64,000 nucleotides of DNA from JACVRW01 sp963811055 (lineage in GTDB: Bacteria; Actinomycetota; Thermoleophilia; Solirubrobacterales; Thermoleophilaceae): the NCBI GenBank assembly GCA_963811055.1, contig CAWEPQ010000001.1, positions 887,293-951,292 on the forward strand. Reading direction: 5' to 3'. The notes under the pieces were generated by a model. The model had not been told where the DNA came from, ran no database searches, and worked only from the letters and a program-made list of their open reading frames with translations. The position numbers were made by a program, and so were the translations under genes. Numbering within the stretch: the stretch's first letter is position 1; each line of letters starts with the position of its first letter. Below are positions 36,691 through 45,319 of this stretch, piece by piece.

Positions 36691-37218
36691 CGTGGCGCGG
36701 GCCACCCGCAGCATCACGAGCGCACAGACCACACCCAGGCCGGCGCCGACGAGCGCTCCGGCCAGCACGTCGAGCGGGAAGTGCACGCGCAGGTAGATGC
36801 GCGAGAGCCCCACGGCGGCGGCGATGGCCAGCGCCGGCACTCGAAGGCGCGGGCTGACGATCGCGACGGCGGTTGCGGCGGCGAAGGCCGTGGCGCTGTG
36901 ACCGGACGGGAACGACGGATTGTCCGGGATCGGGGTGAGCGATCCGAGGCTCGCATCGGCCACCGGCGGGCGGGCGCGGTCAAAGGCGTCCTTCAGGACG
37001 TCGGTCACGAGCGAGGCGGCGCCCGCGGCGGCCGCGGCGGCCGCGAAGGCGAGCGGAAGCCGGCGGCGCCAGATGTCGGAGCACAGCCCCAGGCCCACGA
37101 GCAGCGGACCCTTGACCCACCAGGCCGACAGCAGCAGGAAGAGCGCGGTCAGCAGGCCGCTCTCGAAGTGCGGAGCGAGGTCCACGAGCGCGCGGTCGAG
37201 GTGGAGCAGGGCATCCAT
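36664..37218 (-). CDS. PAP2-family membrane phosphatase
   Basis: A 184-residue membrane lipid phosphatase. The three active-site motifs are intact: KDAFDRARP (KxxxxxxRP), PSGHS and SRIYLRVHFPLD (SRxxxxxHxxxD). At least four hydrophobic helices surround them. This gene has no frameshift. ATG at 37218 is on the opposite strand to the DAGK-like gene that begins just beyond it, so the two are divergent. It may dephosphorylate undecaprenyl pyrophosphate or phosphatidate. Confidence 0.85.
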   Translation of the reverse strand: MDALLHLDRALVDLAPHFESGLLTALFLLLSAWWVKGPLLVGLGLCSDIWRRRLPLAFAAAAAAAGAASLVTDVLKDAFDRARPPVADASLGSLTPIPDNPSFPSGHSATAFAAATAVAIVSPRLRVPALAIAAAVGLSRIYLRVHFPLDVLAGALVGAGLGVVCALVMLRVARATLPAQPAGT

Positions 37219-37242
37219 CGCCGTAAGCACAAGGAAGCTAGC

Positions 37243-38145
37243 AAGGCCGGCTCGCTGGTCCTCGTGGTCAACGGGCGCGCGAGCGGCATCGAGGACGCGG
37301 AGGCCCTGGCGGAGCAGATGGCCGCGGTGCTGGAAGAGCTGGGCGTCCGGCGCCGACGCTCTCGTCACGCACAGCGAGGACGAGCTGCACGAGGTGCTGC
37401 GCTCCGCGGCGACGCTCGGGAAGCGCGTGGTGCTGGTCGGCGGAGACGGCACGCTCCATGCCGCCGCCAACGCGCCGCTGCGGGAGCTGCCGGAGCTGGC
37501 CCTTGTGCCCGCCGGCCGCGCCAACAACGTGGCCCGTGCGCTCGGCATCCCCACGAACCGGGTGGCGCGCCCTCGCGGTCGCAGCGCAGATGCCCGCACG
37601 CCCGCTCGATGCCCTGCGCGTGGCCACCCCGGACCGCTTCGTCTATGCGATCGAGGCGGTGAGCGCCGGCTTCCAGGCGGAGGCGCGCGCGTCCTACGAC
37701 TCCGACAACTCGGCGGACCTGCGCCAGGGCCTGCGCGCCCTCGGCCGGGCGGTGCGCCGCTACAGCCCCTACCGGGCGCGGGTGGACCTGGACACGGGGC
37801 AGATTCGCTCGGGCGACGCCGCGCAGCTCTTCTTCTCGAACCTGCCCTACTTCGGCTTCGGGTTCGAGGTCGATCCCGGCGCCGACCCGCGCGGACGGGC
37901 GCTTCGACGCGATCCTCCTCGAGGCGCGGAGCCGCCGCCGGCTGCTGCGCCTGCTCGCCGCGGCCCGGCGCGGCCGCCATCTCGGCCGGCCCGGCGTACG
38001 GCGCGTGGCCGCGACCCGAGCGCAGATCGTCGATGCCCTGCCGCTCGTGGCCGATGCCGTTCCGCTCGGGACGACCACGGCGACGGTGAGCGTGGAGTCC
38101 GCCCGCCTGCGCGTGGCCGCCCCTCTCCCGGGAGCGAGCTCATGA
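37243..38145 (+). CDS. Diacylglycerol kinase-like lipid kinase (three +1 insertions; start uncertain)
   Basis: DAGK_cat family: LVLVVNGRASG opens the fold, VVLVGGDGTLHAAANAPL is the nucleotide-binding GGDGT loop, ALVPAGRANNVARALG follows, and the second domain has RFVYAIEAVSAGFQAEAR. Four pieces lie in successive frames (extra bases near 37,345, 37,565 and 37,895), consistent with three single insertions. No ATG or good GTG is visible before LVLVVNG; the left end is approximate. The stop overlaps the MFS start. Substrates in this family include diacylglycerol, sphingoid and prenol-type lipids. Confidence 0.78.
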
Positions 38146-39405
38146 CCGCGCGCGTGGCGCCCGCGCCGGCGGTGCGCCTCGGCGGCACCGGCCTGCTGCT
38201 GGCGTTCTCGCTCGCCGCGGTCGGGGCCGGCGCCGGCCGCGCTCTCACCACCACCTATCTGCCCGTGCTGCTCGAGCGGATCGAGGACTCGCCGTCGCTG
38301 ATCGGCGCGGTGATGACCGTCAACGCGATCGCCGGCTTCGGCGTGCCGATCGCGATCGGCATCTGGTCCGATCGCCGCGGCAGCCGCCTCCCCTTCATCG
38401 CCGGCGGGGCGGCGCTGACCGCCGGCGGGCTGGTGGCGGTGGGCCTGGGCAACGGCACGTCCTACGTGGCCCTGGGGCTGGCGGCCGGACTCGTCTACAT
38501 CGGGCTCAACGCCCTCAACACCGCGCACCGCGCGATCGTGGCCGAGGACGTGGAGGACGGCCGCCGCCCGGCCGCGACGAGCGCCCAGGAGCTTGCGGGG
38601 CTCGTGGGCGCCGTGGTCGCCGTGGCCATCGGCGGCGCCCTCATCGAGCCCGCGCCCGGCGCGGCGTTCGCGCTGGCGGCCGGCGTGTTGGCCATGACAG
38701 CGGTGCCGACCCTGCTGGTGAGCCGGCGGCTCGCGCTCGGCGAGCACGCCGCGACGAGGGACGACCAGCCCACGCGCGTATCCGTGCGGACGGCGCTGCG
38801 ACGGAAGGGCGCGCGCGAGATCCTCGTGGCCCAGACCCTCTGGGTGTTCGCGTACGCCGCGCTGCCGGCCTTCTTCGTTCTCTACGCCGAGGACAGCCTC
38901 GGGACTCGGCGTCGGTACGGCGGGGGCGCTCCCGCTCGGCTTCGGCGTGCTCACCGCGGTGCGGCATGGTGGTGGCGGGACGCGCGAAGCCCGAGCGAGT
39001 CCGCCCGCTCCTGCTCGTCGGGGCGGCGCTGCTCGGCGCCGGACTGCTGGCCGCCGCGCCGGCCGGCAGCCTCGCGAGCCGCCGCGCTGCCCTTCGCCGC
39101 CGCGGCCATCGGGCGCGGGCCTGCTCACCGCGCTCGGCTTCCCCTACTTCGCGCGCTTCGTGCCGGAGGGCGAGGCGGGCCGCTACAGCGGGCTGTTCTT
39201 CGCCGGGCGCGCGGTGGCGGCCGGCGCCGCGCTGCCGCTGGCCGGCCTGGCGGTCGAGCTGAGCGGCAGCTACCGCTCGGTCCTGTGGCTGGGCGCGGCA
39301 TCGCTCGTGGCGCTCGTGCCGCTCGCGCTTGCCGAGCGCAGCCGCGCGCGAGCGCGCCCGCAGGCCGCGGACCGCGGCCTGCGGCCGCGAGCGTCGCGGC
39401 CGTGA
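38142..39405 (+). CDS. MFS transporter (four +1 insertions)
   Basis: Major facilitator with about twelve helices. The first frame is intact for about 250 residues: TTTYLPVLLERIEDSPSLIGAVM, IGIWSDRRGSRLPFIAGGA (the loop 2-3 signature) and LNTAHRAIVAED. The second half is spread over frames (LLLVGAALLGAGLLAAAPAG; TALGFPYFARFVPEG; YRSVLWLGAASLVALVPLAL). Removing four bases between ~38,905 and ~39,120 restores ~419 residues. It overlaps its neighbours by 4 nt on both sides. A sugar or drug substrate is possible but not evident. Confidence 0.8.
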
Positions 39406-40782
39406 TCCCGGTGTTCGCGTCCGATCGCGCCCTCGACGGTGGCCCGTTCGACGCTGCGCCACGTGGACGAGCTCGTGCTGGTGGAGGACGGGGCCCCCTG
39501 CGAGATCTCGCGGTCGCTCGACGCTGCTCGGCGGGGACGAGCGCGTGCGCATCCTGCGGCTCCCCGCAACGGCGGAAAGGGCAGCGCCGTGGCGGCCGGG
39601 CGTCGAGCCCAGCTGCTCGGCCGAGGCCAGCCCGCCGGAGGCGATCGTCGTGCTCGATTCCGACGGCCAGCACGACCCCGAGCGCATCCCGGCGTTCCTC
39701 GACGCCGCTCGCCACGCCGACGTGGTGATCGGCGATCGCCGCGACCGCCGCGCGATGCCGCTCGTCAGGCGCATCGGGAACCGCGTCGGCCAGCCTCGCG
39801 CTCGCTCGCGACGGCACGCAGCTGGGTGCCCGACACGCAGAACGGCATGCGCCTGTTCAGGACCGCCGCGCTGCGCGACGTGCCCATCGCCGGGCGGCGG
39901 CTACGAGTCAGAGAGCCGCCACCTGCGCTCGCTGCTCGCGACGGGCGCACCGCGTGGCGTCGGTCGAGATACCGACGATCTACGACGGCGAGCCGAGCCA
40001 CTTCCACCCGGTGCGCGACACCCTGCGGGTGGGGCGCGCGCTGGCCGCGCCCCCGGCCGTGCAGCGCCGCTCTCGCGAGCGGCAGCGGGAGCGCCGCCGA
40101 CGCCGGCGAGGTCCTGCGCCTGTGGGCGCCCCGGCTGGCCGCCTCGCTGCTCGCGGCGATTGCGCTCGGCCTGGCGATGCCCGTGTTCCAGCCGCTCGAC
40201 AACGCGCTCTACCTCGCCGTGAACGGGCTCGGCGACGGGCCTGAGTGGCTCTACCAGGCCCTCGACCCGCACACGCGCAACTACATCATCCTGCTCGACC
40301 GTCACGGTGATCGGCAGCGCGCATCGTCCTGCGGCGCCCGCGCTACGTGCTGGGCGCCACGCTCGGCGTCGTGCTCGGCGCGTATCTCGCGGGCGCGGCC
40401 ATCGAAGTGGTGAAGCTCTTCGTGGAACGCGCTCGTCCCGAGGAGGTGCTCGGAGCGCAGGTCCAGCTCTCACACGGGCGCAGCTGGGCCCACCTCGCGT
40501 CGTTCCCCTCAGGCCATCTGATCGTGACAGCCGCCATGGCCACGGCAGCGGCCACGGCCGTACCCGTGCTGCGGCGCCCGCTGATCGGCTACGTGGCGCT
40601 GATCGCGGCCACCCGCATCATGTTCGGCGCGCACTTCCCGCTCGACGTGCTCGTCGGAGCCGTGCTCGGCTACGAGTTCGGCCTGTTCGCGGCCCGCCTC
40701 ATGGCGAGCGCTCGGCCTGCTGCCGGCGCCCGCGGCGCAGGAGCGCGCCTCCGAGGCCGCGCTGCCCGCCCGAGCGTCCTGA
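39402..40782 (+). CDS. Glycosyltransferase family 2 fused to PAP2 phosphatase (about ten +1 insertions)
   Basis: After repair the gene encodes ~456 residues with two domains. GT2 half (~1-220): VIPVFAS, HVDELVLVEDGAP, RNGGKGSAVAAG, IVVLDSDGQHDPE (metal-binding DxD) and DTQNGMRLFR, as in polyprenyl-phosphate mannosyl/glucosyl transferases. PAP2 half (~255-440): KLFVERARPEE, FPSGHLIV and ATRIMFGAHFPLD, plus hydrophobic helices. I find no stop/start between the halves when indels are repaired, so a genuine fusion is likely. GTG at 39402 overlaps the MFS stop. It probably forms and recycles a lipid-linked sugar. Confidence 0.7.
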
Positions 40783-40785
40783 CGG

Positions 40786-42126
40786 TCAGCTGCCCGCGTC
40801 GAGCCTGCCCTGGTAGACGTGCACGAGCAGGCAGCTCTCGGCGGCACGGACCTTGACGGTCACGTACTGGCGCTTGATCTTCTTCAGGTTGCGCAGCGAG
40901 ACCTTGACGCGGCGGCGCAGCCCGTTCGCGCGCTTGCGCTCGTGGGCCCTGCCGGCGCGGCGCACGGCGGAGCGCAGCTTGGCGATCGCTCGGCGGGTCT
41001 GCTTCGAGCGCTTGGCCAGCTTGTCGCGCTCGCCCGTCGACCTGAAGCACGTGATCCCGTGCTTGTCGCGGGTGGCGGTCAGGAGTGCCAGCTCGCCCAC
41101 GGTCAGAGGCACCCGCGGCCACTGGTTGACCAGCGACCGCACCACCCCGGAGGCCGGGCGCCGGCGAGTGGAGTACGGGGCGTCGTCGGACACGTTCGCC
41201 ACGCCCTCGCTGTTGAACGGGCTCGCCGGGCCGAACTCCTCCGGATAGCTGTCGCGAGTGCTGACGAAGATCTGCGCGGCGCCGGCGCGCACGAGCGTCG
41301 GCAGGGAGTCCCGCAGGAACGCCGCCTGGGCGGTCTCGCCGCCGCGGTACCGGGGGTCGTCCTGGTAGGCGGTGTCGGCGGGATAGCCGTGCTCGGTCAC
41401 CCACAGGGGCGCCCTCCCGCGCTGATACGAGGCGAAGAAGTCGTGCCAGAAGGTCATCATCGTGGTGAGCGAGCCGAGCCCGCCGCGCACGTGCACGTTC
41501 GCGATGTCGAACTTGGTGGCGGCCGCCGCTCCCGGGGTGGCGAACACGCGCGTCAGCCAGTCCTTCGCGATGGTGCCCGACACCCCACCGAGTAGCACCC
41601 GGCTGGCCGGGGAGCGCGCCTTGATGCCGTCGTAGGCGGAGGCGAGCATGTGTGCGTAGTCCTGGGGGGTGCCCCGGAACATCGCGCTCGAGTCGGGCTC
41701 GTTGATGATCTCGAAGAGGTCGATGGCGCCGCGCGTGTGCTCCGCGACCTCGCCGGCGTAGCGCCCGTAGGCCGCGACGTCGTCGGTGGCGCAGGTCTGC
41801 AGCGCCTTGTTGTCACATGCGGATATGAACGCGGGCACGCCGATGAGGATGGCCGTGACCGGGATGTCGTAGCGGCGCGAGAGCTCCACCACCTCGTCCA
41901 CTCCGCTCCAGTCGCGGTAGACCCAGTGGCGGTAGTTCTTGAACACCCCGTGCATCTCGATGTCGAGCCTGATGTGGCTGGCGTTCATGGCCTTCGCCTC
42001 GGCGAATATGCGCTCCTTCTGCGCATAGGGCATCGCGTACGCGTAGACCATGGAGTGCGCCGAGTAAGGACTCCCGGCGGGCGCCCCGGCGCTCGCCTGT
42101 GCGGGCACGGCGAGGCTCAGCGCCAC
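40786..42126 (-). CDS. Secreted clan GH-A glycoside hydrolase (GH39-like)
   Basis: A 446-residue (beta/alpha)8 glycosidase, intact. FEIINEPDS supplies the acid/base Glu after the conserved Asn, and PLWVTEHGYP supplies the nucleophile Glu. HIRLDIEMHG and FISACD lie on early strands. The N-terminus is a signal peptide core (ALSLAVPAQASA); GTG at 42126 is the first available start but is short for a signal, so the true start may be upstream past an indel. The basic C-terminal third (residues ~355-430) is Lys/Arg-rich, as in the M28 gene. Substrate unknown. Confidence 0.8.
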   Translation of the reverse strand: MALSLAVPAQASAGAPAGSPYSAHSMVYAYAMPYAQKERIFAEAKAMNASHIRLDIEMHGVFKNYRHWVYRDWSGVDEVVELSRRYDIPVTAILIGVPAFISACDNKALQTCATDDVAAYGRYAGEVAEHTRGAIDLFEIINEPDSSAMFRGTPQDYAHMLASAYDGIKARSPASRVLLGGVSGTIAKDWLTRVFATPGAAAATKFDIANVHVRGGLGSLTTMMTFWHDFFASYQRGRAPLWVTEHGYPADTAYQDDPRYRGGETAQAAFLRDSLPTLVRAGAAQIFVSTRDSYPEEFGPASPFNSEGVANVSDDAPYSTRRRPASGVVRSLVNQWPRVPLTVGELALLTATRDKHGITCFRSTGERDKLAKRSKQTRRAIAKLRSAVRRAGRAHERKRANGLRRRVKVSLRNLKKIKRQYVTVKVRAAESCLLVHVYQGRLDAGS

Positions 42127-42306
42127 AAGGGCGAGTAGGCAGCGCAGCGCGCTGGTGGATGATGGGCGGCGAGAGATGGGAGAGACGGGTCGTTGCTGCG
42201 GAGATGAACGGTGCTCCGTTAGTCATCGACCACCTACAGGGCTTCGTGAGTACGGTGACCCCGGCCTGGACGGCAACACGCACGCAAAGCGGCAGGAGGA
42301 GAGGAC

Positions 42307-42785
42307 ATGGCGGACAAGGCGCTCGAGATCTACCTCAACGATCACCTGGCGGGAGCGATGCTGGGCACGGACCTGGCCGAGCAGATCCGGGAGCGGAGCG
42401 AGGGCGATCCCTTCGGCGACGTGATGACGGGGCTTGCCGCGCAGATCGAGGAGGACCGCGAGACGCTCGTCGCCCTGATGGAGCAACTGGACGTCGCGCG
42501 CAATCCCGTCAAGCAGGCCACCACGTGGCTGGCCGAGAAGGCGAGCCGCCGAAGTTCAGCGGGCTCACCTCCGGCGAGCCGGAGGTCGGCTACTTCATGG
42601 CGCTCGAGAGCATGATGCTGGGCGTTAGCGGAAAGCTCTCGCTCTGGCGCGCGCTCGAGCGGGTCGCCGACCGCTACCCCGCGATTGCGGCGACCGACCT
42701 GGACGAGCTGATCCGGCGCGCGACGCTGCAGCGCGACACGCTCGAGGAGGAGCGCCTCCGTACGGCCGAGCGGGCCCTGGTGTGA
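42307..42785 (+). CDS. Conserved helical protein of unknown function (frameshift)
   Basis: Start ATG 42307 after AGGAGGAGAGGAC. The first frame (KALEIYLNDHLAGAMLGTDL, then QIEEDRETLVALMEQLDV) and, after an indel near 42,548, the second (GYFMALESMMLGVSGKLSLW, VADRYPAIAATDLDELIRRA) make a helical protein of ~158 residues that resembles a ferritin-like/DUF892 bundle, though I do not claim the family. Its stop overlaps the methyltransferase GTG. One missing base, or two extra, would explain the shift. Confidence 0.6.
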
Positions 42786-43345
42786 ACCGGCTCCACCACT
42801 GGTACTGCAATCGCGACGCATGGAAGCGTCATGTTCGCGAGGAGCTCGCGCCACCGGCGATCGAGGGCCTGGCGCTCGGTCAGGACGTGCTCGAGATCGG
42901 TCCCGGCTTCGGGCCGGCCACGGAGCTGCTGGCCGGCCGCGTGCCGCGGCTCACGGCGCTCGAGATCGACACGGGCCTCGCGCGCTCGCTGAGGGAGCGG
43001 CTGGGGGACCGGACGGAGATCGTGGAGGGCGACGCGACGGCGATGCCGTTCGCCGACGCGAGCTTCGACGCGGCGGTCTGCTTCACGATGCTCCACCACG
43101 TGCCGTCGGCGGAGTCCCAGGACAGGCTCTTCGCGGAGGTCCGGCGCGTCCTGCGTCCGGGGGGCGCGTTCGCCGGCACCGACACCACGGGAAGGGGCGT
43201 GGGCTTCGCGCTCCTCCACGTCGGTGACACGAAGGTCCTCATCGACCCGGCCGCCATGCCGGTCCGGCTCGCGGCAGCCGGCTTCGAGGACGTCGAGGTC
43301 GCCGCGGACCGCGACAGCTATCGCTTCCGCGCGCGCAGCGGCTGA
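42782..43345 (+). CDS. Class I SAM-dependent methyltransferase
   Basis: A 187-residue intact methyltransferase: motif I VLEIGPGFGPATELLAG, acidic LTALEIDTG, then EGDATAMPFADASFDAAVCFTMLHH and RVLRPGGAF. Short for the family, with little beyond the Rossmann core. Translationally coupled to the preceding helical protein gene. The target is unknown; the N-terminal HHWYCNRDAWKRHV is found in several actinobacterial relatives. Confidence 0.78.
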   Translation: MNRLHHWYCNRDAWKRHVREELAPPAIEGLALGQDVLEIGPGFGPATELLAGRVPRLTALEIDTGLARSLRERLGDRTEIVEGDATAMPFADASFDAAVCFTMLHHVPSAESQDRLFAEVRRVLRPGGAFAGTDTTGRGVGFALLHVGDTKVLIDPAAMPVRLAAAGFEDVEVAADRDSYRFRARSG

Positions 43346-43351
43346 ACGCCG

Positions 43352-43673
43352 CTAGTACACGTCGTCCGGCGTGACGCGGTGCTTCCAGTAGCCGAGCGCT
43401 CAGGGTCGGCGCGGCGAACGGTGAAGTTGCGCCAGTTCTGGCCGAGCGCGTGGGCCGGGAAGCGCCAGCCTACCTCGGGCAGGACCAGCGGCTCGCGGTC
43501 GGCCGGCCAGCCGAGCGTGAGGATCTCGCCGGGCTGCTCGATGCCCGGGTCCTGAAAGGCGGGCGCATGGAGCGGAGGCAGGCCATGGCGGGAGTGACTC
43601 GGCGCGCCGCCGTGACGCTTGCCAGTCCGGTGTGGAGCGGGAACACCCGCGCGATCGCGACTGCGCCGACCAT
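43352..43673 (-). CDS. Small hypothetical protein, frameshifted
   Basis: Pieces in neighbouring frames suggest one ~107-residue protein: from ATG 43673 (GAVAIARVFPLHTGLASV), then PGEILTLGWPADREPLVLPE with VGWRFPAHALGQNWRNFTVR, and after another break ALGYWKHRVTPDDVY before the stop at 43352. I do not recognise it. Its start lies 2 nt from the 16-nt palindrome at 43675, which probably controls it. Confidence 0.4.
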
Positions 43674-43674
43674 A

Positions 43675-43690
43675 GTTAGGGCACCCTAAC
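43675..43690. promoter_or_regulatory. Perfect palindrome GTTAGGG-CA-CCCTAAC, candidate metalloregulator operator
   Basis: Seven-base half-sites separated by CA. The TTAGG...CCTAA pattern resembles boxes bound by DtxR/MntR-family metal-dependent repressors, though the spacing is shorter than the 19-bp DtxR box. It sits directly upstream of the minus-strand hypothetical gene and 87 nt before the histone-like gene on the other strand. The assignment to a family is inference. Confidence 0.5.
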
Positions 43691-43776
43691 ATCTCGGCAC
43701 TGACACGCGAGCGAGCAATCGGCAACAATCGGCCGTCGCTCGCGACGATGGCGAGATCCCAGACCAGAGGTGACTC

Positions 43777-44253
43777 GTGGCACAACGCAGAATCAGGAAG
43801 ACGGCAAGCAAGGCGGGAGCGCGCGCTTCGGGCCGCGGACAGAAGGCGCTCGACCAACTCAACGACTCGATCGAGGCCGCCGAGAAGGCGCTCAAGGAGC
43901 TGCGCGCCGAGCTGAGCCGGGGATCGCGCACACTCCTCAAGGACGTCGACTCGACATTGCGTGACGCGCGCAAGCAGGTGCGCAGCGTCAGGACCACCGT
44001 GGCCAAGGACCTGGAGCAGGCCAGGCAGACGGCGACCGGCAAGAAGCCCGCCGCGACGAAGGTTGCGGTGAAGAGGTCAGCCGCGAAGAAGCCGGCCGCC
44101 AGGAAGCCGGCCGCGAAGAAGGCCACCGCGAGGAAGCCGGCCGCGAAGAAGGCCACGGCCGCGAGGACGACCACCCGGGCCAAGGCCGGCGCCAAGAAGG
44201 CGAGCACGGCCAAGAAGGCCACGCCCGCACGCAGGAGGCAGACCGCCAGGTAG
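43777..44253 (+). CDS. Histone H1-like basic protein with Lys/Ala/Pro tail
   Basis: A 158-residue protein. Residues ~1-85 are a charged helical/coiled-coil domain (LNDSIEAAEKALKELRAEL); the rest is a basic tail with repeats of KKPAARKPA and ARKPAAKKAT, as in histone H1-like and HupB-type tails. Nucleoid binding is likely. The tail DNA is itself repetitive (~44,080-44,160) but is plainly coding. GTG at 43777 with upstream CAGAGG was used. The gene shows no frameshift. Confidence 0.72.
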   Translation: MAQRRIRKTASKAGARASGRGQKALDQLNDSIEAAEKALKELRAELSRGSRTLLKDVDSTLRDARKQVRSVRTTVAKDLEQARQTATGKKPAATKVAVKRSAAKKPAARKPAAKKATARKPAAKKATAARTTTRAKAGAKKASTAKKATPARRRQTAR

Positions 44254-44258
44254 GGCGG

Positions 44259-44417
44259 TCAGCGCCGCCCGGATGGGCGGGACCAGTGGTTCAGCAGGTC
44301 GACGACGTGGCGCACCACGTCGACCACCAGTCCGGGGCCTACTCGTGAGAGCGGGAGGCGTCCGGGCGCGCGCTTGGTCGGACGCTCACGCTGTGGGGGT
44401 GAGGTGCCCTGCTCCAC
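44259..44417 (-). CDS. Possible 52-residue basic protein
   Basis: GTG at 44417 opens a frame ending just before the convergent histone-like gene: a basic, Pro-rich head (RERPTKRAPGRLPLSR) and an amphipathic helix (GLVVDVVRHVVDLLNHW). It follows the DUF4389 gene on the same strand by 30 nt. It could equally be non-coding, because the same DNA forms the hairpin at 44297-44325. Confidence 0.3.
   Translation of the reverse strand: MEQGTSPPQRERPTKRAPGRLPLSRVGPGLVVDVVRHVVDLLNHWSRPSGRR
44297..44325. terminator. Hairpin between convergent genes
   Basis: GACGTGG-CGCA-CCACGTC (44304-44321) flanked by GGTC/GACC makes an 11-bp stem with a 3-nt bulge; GGTCGACG/CGTCGACC is an alternative pairing. It lies 44 nt past the histone-like gene stop, where a bidirectional terminator would be expected, but it may only reflect the small frame that covers it. 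Confidence 0.4.
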
Positions 44418-44447
44418 GGTCCATGCACCGTAAGGCCGGCATCGGCG

Positions 44448-45070
44448 TCACCGCCGCTGGGAGCTGAGCGAGAACGGCGGGTAGCGGTCGGTCACGAGGA
44501 TGAACGCGTAGCCGACCACGCGGTTGTGCCAGCGGATCACGCCCTCGACGAAGTCGAAGACCCCGCGCGGGTAGCGGCCGGTGAACAGGATCGCGAACCA
44601 GGCGCCGATCACAGCGACGAACGCGCCGAAGTACAGGAAGAACAGGACGACGTAGTGCGGGATCGCGAGGAACCACTTGACCAGCGGCAGCCAGCGGTTG
44701 AGGTCCTGCTTGCGTCGGGGTAGGGGAAGTCGAGGTGCACCGCACTGGTGCTCGTCGGTGGAGGGGTAGCGGTCGTCCATCAGCGCGACGTAGAGCCCAC
44801 GCGGTTGGTGAAGCGCAGCAGCTCGAGGTTCCAGTCGAACCACCAGCGCGGGTACTTCTCGCGGAACAGGACCATCAGCAGCGGGGGTATGAACAGAAGG
44901 CCCGTGCCGCCGATGGCGATGGTGGCGCCCGCCCCGTCGTCGTACCCGCCACCGCCCGAGTAGCCGCCGATGGTCCCGAGCACTATCGCGATCGGGATCA
45001 CGGTGAAGATGCGGAAGAACGTGGTGAGGCGGTTGAGGTCACGGTCGGGATAGTCGACCGAGAACCGCAC
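44448..45070 (-). CDS. DUF4389 membrane protein (two +1 insertions)
   Basis: Frame one (45070-44780): FSVDYPDRDLNRLTTFFRIF, membrane helices around IPIAIVLGTIGGY and LLFIPPLLMVLF, then REKYPRWWFDWNLELLRFTNRV. After indels near 44,800 and 44,735 it continues YVALMDDRYPSTDEHQ and NRWLPLVKWFLAIPHYVVLFFL, GRYPRGVFDFVEGVIRWHNRV. This YP-x-WxFDW/RYPxGVFDF duplication is characteristic of DUF4389. Repaired length is about 206 residues. Function unknown. Confidence 0.75.
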
Positions 45071-45211
45071 GGGGTGATCTTCAGGACGCTACTCCGAATC
45101 CGATGCCGCTGGACCGGTCGGTACCCTTCACGTGCCCGTCGGCTCGCGGGGCACAATGGCCCACAACTCCTCCACCAGGGTTGTAAGAGGCGGTAAGGCG
45201 CTAGCCGGCTA

Positions 45212-45232
45212 CCTGCGCAAACGGTGCGCAGG
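45212..45232. promoter_or_regulatory. Perfect 8-bp inverted repeat upstream of luxR-type gene
   Basis: CCTGCGCA-AACGG-TGCGCAGG lies in the 249-nt gap between the divergent DUF4389 and membrane-LuxR genes. It could be an operator for the autoregulated LuxR protein or a hairpin. Downstream, TTAATGAGAGTTTAAAGGTA is the only AT-rich stretch and may hold the promoter. Nothing else is seen in the gap. Confidence 0.4.
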
Positions 45233-45319
45233 CAATCACGTCAGTGGTCCTTAATGAGAGTTTAAAGGTACCGAGCGCGACCTGAGCCGACAGGGTGGGG
45301 AGCCACCGGGGGCTCGGGC

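Noticed and set aside
36601..37662. Single long plus-strand frame joining the DedA end and the DAGK start
   Set aside because: The middle is antisense to a complete PAP2 gene; both ends share a frame by chance.
44041..44160. Repeated ~30-bp DNA units that could be taken for a CRISPR or satellite array
   Set aside because: They encode the KPAAKKAT tail repeats of the histone-H1-like protein in one frame, with no unique spacers.
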